This document shows, one piece after another, positions 61,657-64,000 of a DNA stretch of 64,000 nucleotides (its first letter is position 1; every line of letters begins with the position of its first letter). Source of the DNA: an uncultured Spirochaetaceae bacterium (GTDB taxonomy: Bacteria > Spirochaetota > Spirochaetia > Sphaerochaetales > Sphaerochaetaceae); contig CALXQU010000003.1 in assembly GCA_944390725.1 (NCBI GenBank), positions 62,001-126,000 of the forward strand. Direction: 5' to 3'. The translations under genes were made by a program, and so were the position numbers. The notes under the pieces are model-generated. The model worked only from the letters and a program-made list of their open reading frames with translations, made no database searches and was not told the origin of the DNA.

Positions 61657-61694
61657 ACTCAATCGATTGAGTTAATTAACTCAGTTGGTTGAGA
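61657..61694. promoter_or_regulatory. Two tandem palindromic operator-like sites
   Basis: ACTCAATCGATTGAGT (61657-61672) is a perfect 16-bp palindrome; ACTCAGTTGGTTGAGA (61679-61694) is an imperfect second copy whose centre lies 22 bp further, two helical turns. This is typical of cooperative operators for a dimeric regulator such as a MarR-type protein. The surrounding 61547-61832 has no gene I can support, so the regulated gene or regulator may have been lost. Confidence 0.5.
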
Positions 61695-61803
61695 AACGCT
61701 TGCGGAATTCATGGAAGGCAATCCCCCGGCTTATCTGCAGTGATTGCTCAGCTTGCATGCAATGACAGGCTATCTGGATTCATGTCTGGTGCATTACGAA
61801 AGA

Positions 61804-61830
61804 CTCCCAGGCGTTGGCCTGGGAGCTTCT
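61804..61830 (-). terminator. Terminator of the lipoprotein/OMP operon
   Basis: Minus strand CTCCCAGG-CCAACG-CCTGGGAG followed by TCTTTCG, just after the lipoprotein stop. Confidence 0.75.
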
Positions 61831-61832
61831 CA

Positions 61833-63128
61833 TCAGAGGAATTCCGATATCGTATATCCTGAATCTTCCTGTATCCTCGTCATCTTGCCCCTGCCGTTCT
61901 CCCCGGCAGTCGGCTGCAGGACATAGAAGCCGTTGTTCTGCGTCATTATGAGGAATTCGGTATTGCCGTTGGTCCCTATGAATGAGAGCGGGATGATATC
62001 ATTGTCCTCCCTGACGCCGAGCATGCGCGGGATGCTCTTGTTGGAGGAAGTCGCTGATGTATCCGTTATGTCCTCCCTCCAGTAGATGCCGTTCTCGGAG
62101 ATATAGCCGATGATGCTGTTGCCTGACCTGAAGAACGGTACGTAGTTCGCTTCCCTCTTGTATGGGTCGAATGTGAATGAGCTGTGGCGCGCAAGGGTGG
62201 CATCATAGTCCTCTGACCTGTATGTGTAGTCGATGGAGTAGAGCTCTCCATTGGCAAGGAGGGCATATGAGCCATCGGATCCCATGGGGAAGTTGTAGTA
62301 GGTCGTTCCCGTGTAGACCTTATGTATGGCTCCATTGCGCCAGATGTAGATATCATTCACGTCGTCCTTGAATTCCTCGATCTCAGGGTCATCCGTCGTG
62401 CTCTTGAGAACGCCATCGCTGATGATGATGGAATTGGTGGGGACGAGCGCATGGTTCTTGATGTTAAGCGATGTGCTGCTTGTCCATTCGATTACGCCAT
62501 AGTGCCTGTTCTTCCAGTCATCGTAGTGGTCGCTGACTGCAGATGGGTTCTCAGGGTCGACATAATCAGAGCGCCTCTCGCCCTCGACCTTGTAGAGGAC
62601 CTGCGTCTTGCCTGGGGTGTTGTTTGTGGCATTGAACTCGACGATGTTGTCGCCGCTGATCTTCTCTCCGGAGATTGTCACCCTGTTGCTGCTCTTGTAG
62701 CTGTCAGGGATATCGGCAGGGGTAATCTGGTTATCGCTATTGGCATCCTTGAATGACTGGATGTCGCTTATCCTTATGCGGTAGAACCTGAACGTGCCGT
62801 CAGGATAGGCCTCCGTAACGGTATTGGTGGCCATGTAGAGATGTTCGCCGTAGGCCATGAAGGGGAAGTCGCGGCTGCCGCTTGCCTGGTTCGTGATATC
62901 CAGGAGCTTCGTATACTTCACCTCGCCCGTGGAGGAGTCGGATGCGCTGTAGACATCGCCCTCCCTGATGATGATGAGGCTCGAGCCGTTGGTGCCGAGA
63001 TATGCCGAGTTTGGCTTGTCCTCCTCTGTTGCATTATGGGCTGCCTGCAGGACTCCCTGGAGGGAATCGTTGCAGGATGCGAGGAGGATAAGGAGAGCTG
63101 CTATGAGTATTATGAGTGCCTTCTTCAT
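61833..63128 (-). CDS. Large lipoprotein, possible beta-propeller
   Basis: 431 aa. Signal ALIILIAALLILLASCND with lipobox LASC near residue 19. The rest is strand-rich with repeated units of about 40-60 residues ending in aromatic/Asp-containing hairpins (YLGTNGSSLIIIREGDVYSA, FPFMAYGEHLYMATNTVTE, IYIWRNGAIHKVYTG, YALLANGELYSIDYTY, YVPFFRSGNSIIGYISENG), as in a propeller. I do not recognise a family. GGAGG precedes the ATG, 11 nt after the barrel protein gene, so both are one operon. Confidence 0.78.
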   Translation of the reverse strand: MKKALIILIAALLILLASCNDSLQGVLQAAHNATEEDKPNSAYLGTNGSSLIIIREGDVYSASDSSTGEVKYTKLLDITNQASGSRDFPFMAYGEHLYMATNTVTEAYPDGTFRFYRIRISDIQSFKDANSDNQITPADIPDSYKSSNRVTISGEKISGDNIVEFNATNNTPGKTQVLYKVEGERRSDYVDPENPSAVSDHYDDWKNRHYGVIEWTSSTSLNIKNHALVPTNSIIISDGVLKSTTDDPEIEEFKDDVNDIYIWRNGAIHKVYTGTTYYNFPMGSDGSYALLANGELYSIDYTYRSEDYDATLARHSSFTFDPYKREANYVPFFRSGNSIIGYISENGIYWREDITDTSATSSNKSIPRMLGVREDNDIIPLSFIGTNGNTEFLIMTQNNGFYVLQPTAGENGRGKMTRIQEDSGYTISEFL

Positions 63129-63139
63129 TTCCTACCTCC

Positions 63140-63724
63140 TCAATGCCTATAGATTGCCGATATGGTCGTCGGCAGGTCCAGGTCTATGCCGTTCTTGCCA
63201 GGGTCTCCCGCATAAAGCTCGGGAAGTATCGAGAGGCCGGCATTGATGCCGATGCCCCAGTGGTCGTCGATGAAGAAGTTGACGCCGATGGATACGGTGG
63301 CGCTGAATGTGATCTGCGCCCTGTCCTCGAAGGAGAGGTAGTTGGCGCCGATGGAGAAGGATATCGGGAGCTCGAACCTGCCCTGGATGGGCAGGTAGGT
63401 CATCTTCACATGGATAGGCACGGACGTCAGCACGTTGCCGTTGCGCGCGAAGTTGAACTGGTATCCTATCTCGCCTCCGACGGCCAGGTAGTTGGTGACG
63501 AATACCTCGTATCCTATGGATACGATTCCTCCCAGCGTGATCTTGCCCCTCTCGCCGAAGCCGGGGCCGATGACATTCTCGCCCTCAGAATTGTAGAGGA
63601 TCGGGGTGGTGGGTCCTGCCGTGATAGCCAGGAACTGGTCGCCTACATCGTAGTATGGAGCCGCAAATACCAGTCCGGATGGAATCAGCAAGGCGGCAAT
63701 GAGGATCATGATAATCTTCTTCAT
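63140..63724 (-). CDS. Small outer-membrane beta-barrel protein
   Basis: 194 aa with a cleavable signal (MILIAALLIPSGLVFA) and alternating hydrophobic/polar strands: KITLGGIVSIGYEVFVTNYL, AVGGEIGYQFNFARNG, PIQGRFELPISFSIGANYL, ITFSATVSIGVNFFIDDHWG. Resembles OmpW-type 8-strand barrels known from treponemes, though the final residue is His rather than Phe. Ligand unknown. First gene of an operon with the lipoprotein. Confidence 0.82.
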   Translation of the reverse strand: MKKIIMILIAALLIPSGLVFAAPYYDVGDQFLAITAGPTTPILYNSEGENVIGPGFGERGKITLGGIVSIGYEVFVTNYLAVGGEIGYQFNFARNGNVLTSVPIHVKMTYLPIQGRFELPISFSIGANYLSFEDRAQITFSATVSIGVNFFIDDHWGIGINAGLSILPELYAGDPGKNGIDLDLPTTISAIYRH

Positions 63725-63740
63725 GGTTTTTCCCGCGTCG

Positions 63741-63768
63741 ATTATACATGATAGCGGGGATATTTCAA
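63741..63768 (-). promoter_or_regulatory. Promoter of the OMP operon
   Basis: Minus strand TTGAAA (63768-63763), 16-nt spacer, TATAAT (63746-63741); leader of about 10 nt with GGGAAAA. Confidence 0.7.
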
Positions 63769-63773
63769 AGGCG

Positions 63774-63802
63774 TTGCCTAATCCGCCTTAATTTCATATA
63801 CA
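63774..63802 (+). promoter_or_regulatory. Promoter abutting folD
   Basis: TTGCCT (63774-63779), 17-nt spacer, TATACA (63797-63802), nine bases to the ATG. Six bases separate it from the divergent -35 of the OMP operon. Confidence 0.65.
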
Positions 63803-63811
63803 ATCTACTCT

Positions 63812-64000
63812 ATGATCAGATTAGGCTGCCGCAGCGTAGCGGATTCCGCACTCGAGGAAATAAGGAAGGAAACCGAAAGGTTTACCAGCGAAGGAAATAG
63901 GGCGCCGTCACTGGCTGTCGTGCTTGTCGGCGATGACCCGGCGAGCCAGACTTATGTGCGCAAGAAGGCCGAAGCGGCCGCATCGCTCGGCTTCATGCAT
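63812..64000 (+). CDS. folD: Methylenetetrahydrofolate dehydrogenase/cyclohydrolase FolD, 5' part
   Basis: The first 63 codons, cut by the window end. LAVVLVGDDPASQTYVRKKA is the conserved FolD start with the Tyr and Lys of the active site, followed by EAAASLGFMH. The enzyme interconverts methylene- and formyl-tetrahydrofolate in one-carbon metabolism. No Shine-Dalgarno precedes the ATG at 63812; the predicted transcript starts 2-3 bases before it. Confidence 0.9.
   Translation, partial: MIRLGCRSVADSALEEIRKETERFTSEGNRAPSLAVVLVGDDPASQTYVRKKAEAAASLGFMH

Overview
The window reads as a chromosomal segment of a host-associated-type spirochaete (Spirochaetota, Sphaerochaetaceae/Treponemataceae-like). 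This is inference from: a UPF0164 outer-membrane protein of the kind typical of treponemes; gene orders rpsF-ssb-rpsR-(membrane protein)-rplI-dnaB and rpsB-tsf-frr-uppS-cdsA-dxr-rseP; a membrane H+-pyrophosphatase; a TAXI-type TRAP transporter; several lipoproteins and a small beta-barrel protein, all implying an outer membrane. Most of the window is GC-rich (near 58 percent by eye, many AGG Arg codons) and densely packed, with 1-16 nt overlaps inside operons and several convergent gene pairs that overlap or touch.

Layout. 0.1-2.0 kb: HTH regulator and asnS. 2.0-7.6 kb: a low-GC surface-polysaccharide island (Wzx-like flippase, GT2 and GT4 glycosyltransferases) bordered by wreckage: a frameshifted PemK/MazF-like toxin with an antitoxin-like fragment on the left, a 5'-truncated UDP-galactopyranose mutase on the right. 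7.6-14.8 kb: MBL hydrolase, acyl-CoA ligase, DAHP synthase, DJ-1/PfpI operon; mscL; asnA; FAH-family enzyme. 14.8-15.3 kb: tRNA-Met(CAU) and tRNA-Leu(GAG). 15.4-19.1 kb: alpha/beta hydrolase, GNAT, hflC, hflK. 19.2-25.0 kb: metG, a CsoR-like protein without metal ligands, murD, a 29-aa bS22-like basic protein, tcdA, a TatD-type nuclease. 25.1-29.2 kb: ribosomal/replication operon ending in dnaB. 29.2-35.4 kb (minus strand): rpsB to rseP, joining translation with isoprenoid, phospholipid and cell-wall lipid carrier synthesis. 35.6-40.9 kb: lipoprotein + UPF0164, hppA, transglutaminase-like protein. 40.9-46.8 kb: TAXI-TRAP transporter, brnQ, argG with an ArgR-type box. 47.2-54.1 kb: membrane protein, CYTH enzyme, parvulin, RNase HI, TPR lipoprotein, adk, GH13 amylase, IMP dehydrogenase. 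54.2-61.5 kb: glycolytic gapA, pgk-tpiA-secG, then flavodoxin-like, parvulin, nusB, map, phosphoribosyltransferase, NimA-like. 61.5-64.0 kb: a gene-free stretch with two tandem palindromes, a lipoprotein/beta-barrel pair and the start of folD, cut by the window end.

The most interesting signals are not in the proteins. (1) Many transcription-unit starts (hflK, metG, the FAH gene, a GTG-started TPR lipoprotein, a GTG-started murD, folD, nearly the amylase) have a -10 box only 6-11 nt from the start codon and no Shine-Dalgarno, so leaderless translation seems a regular habit. (2) A promoter plus about 114 nt of structured sequence plus an intrinsic terminator upstream of argG looks like an uncatalogued small RNA or attenuator. 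(3) hppA has a structured leader with a strong unused Shine-Dalgarno and a seven-codon upstream reading frame coupled to its start. (4) Two 16-bp palindromic operators 22 bp apart sit where no gene is visible. I do not see a CRISPR array, prophage, insertion sequence or complete defence system.
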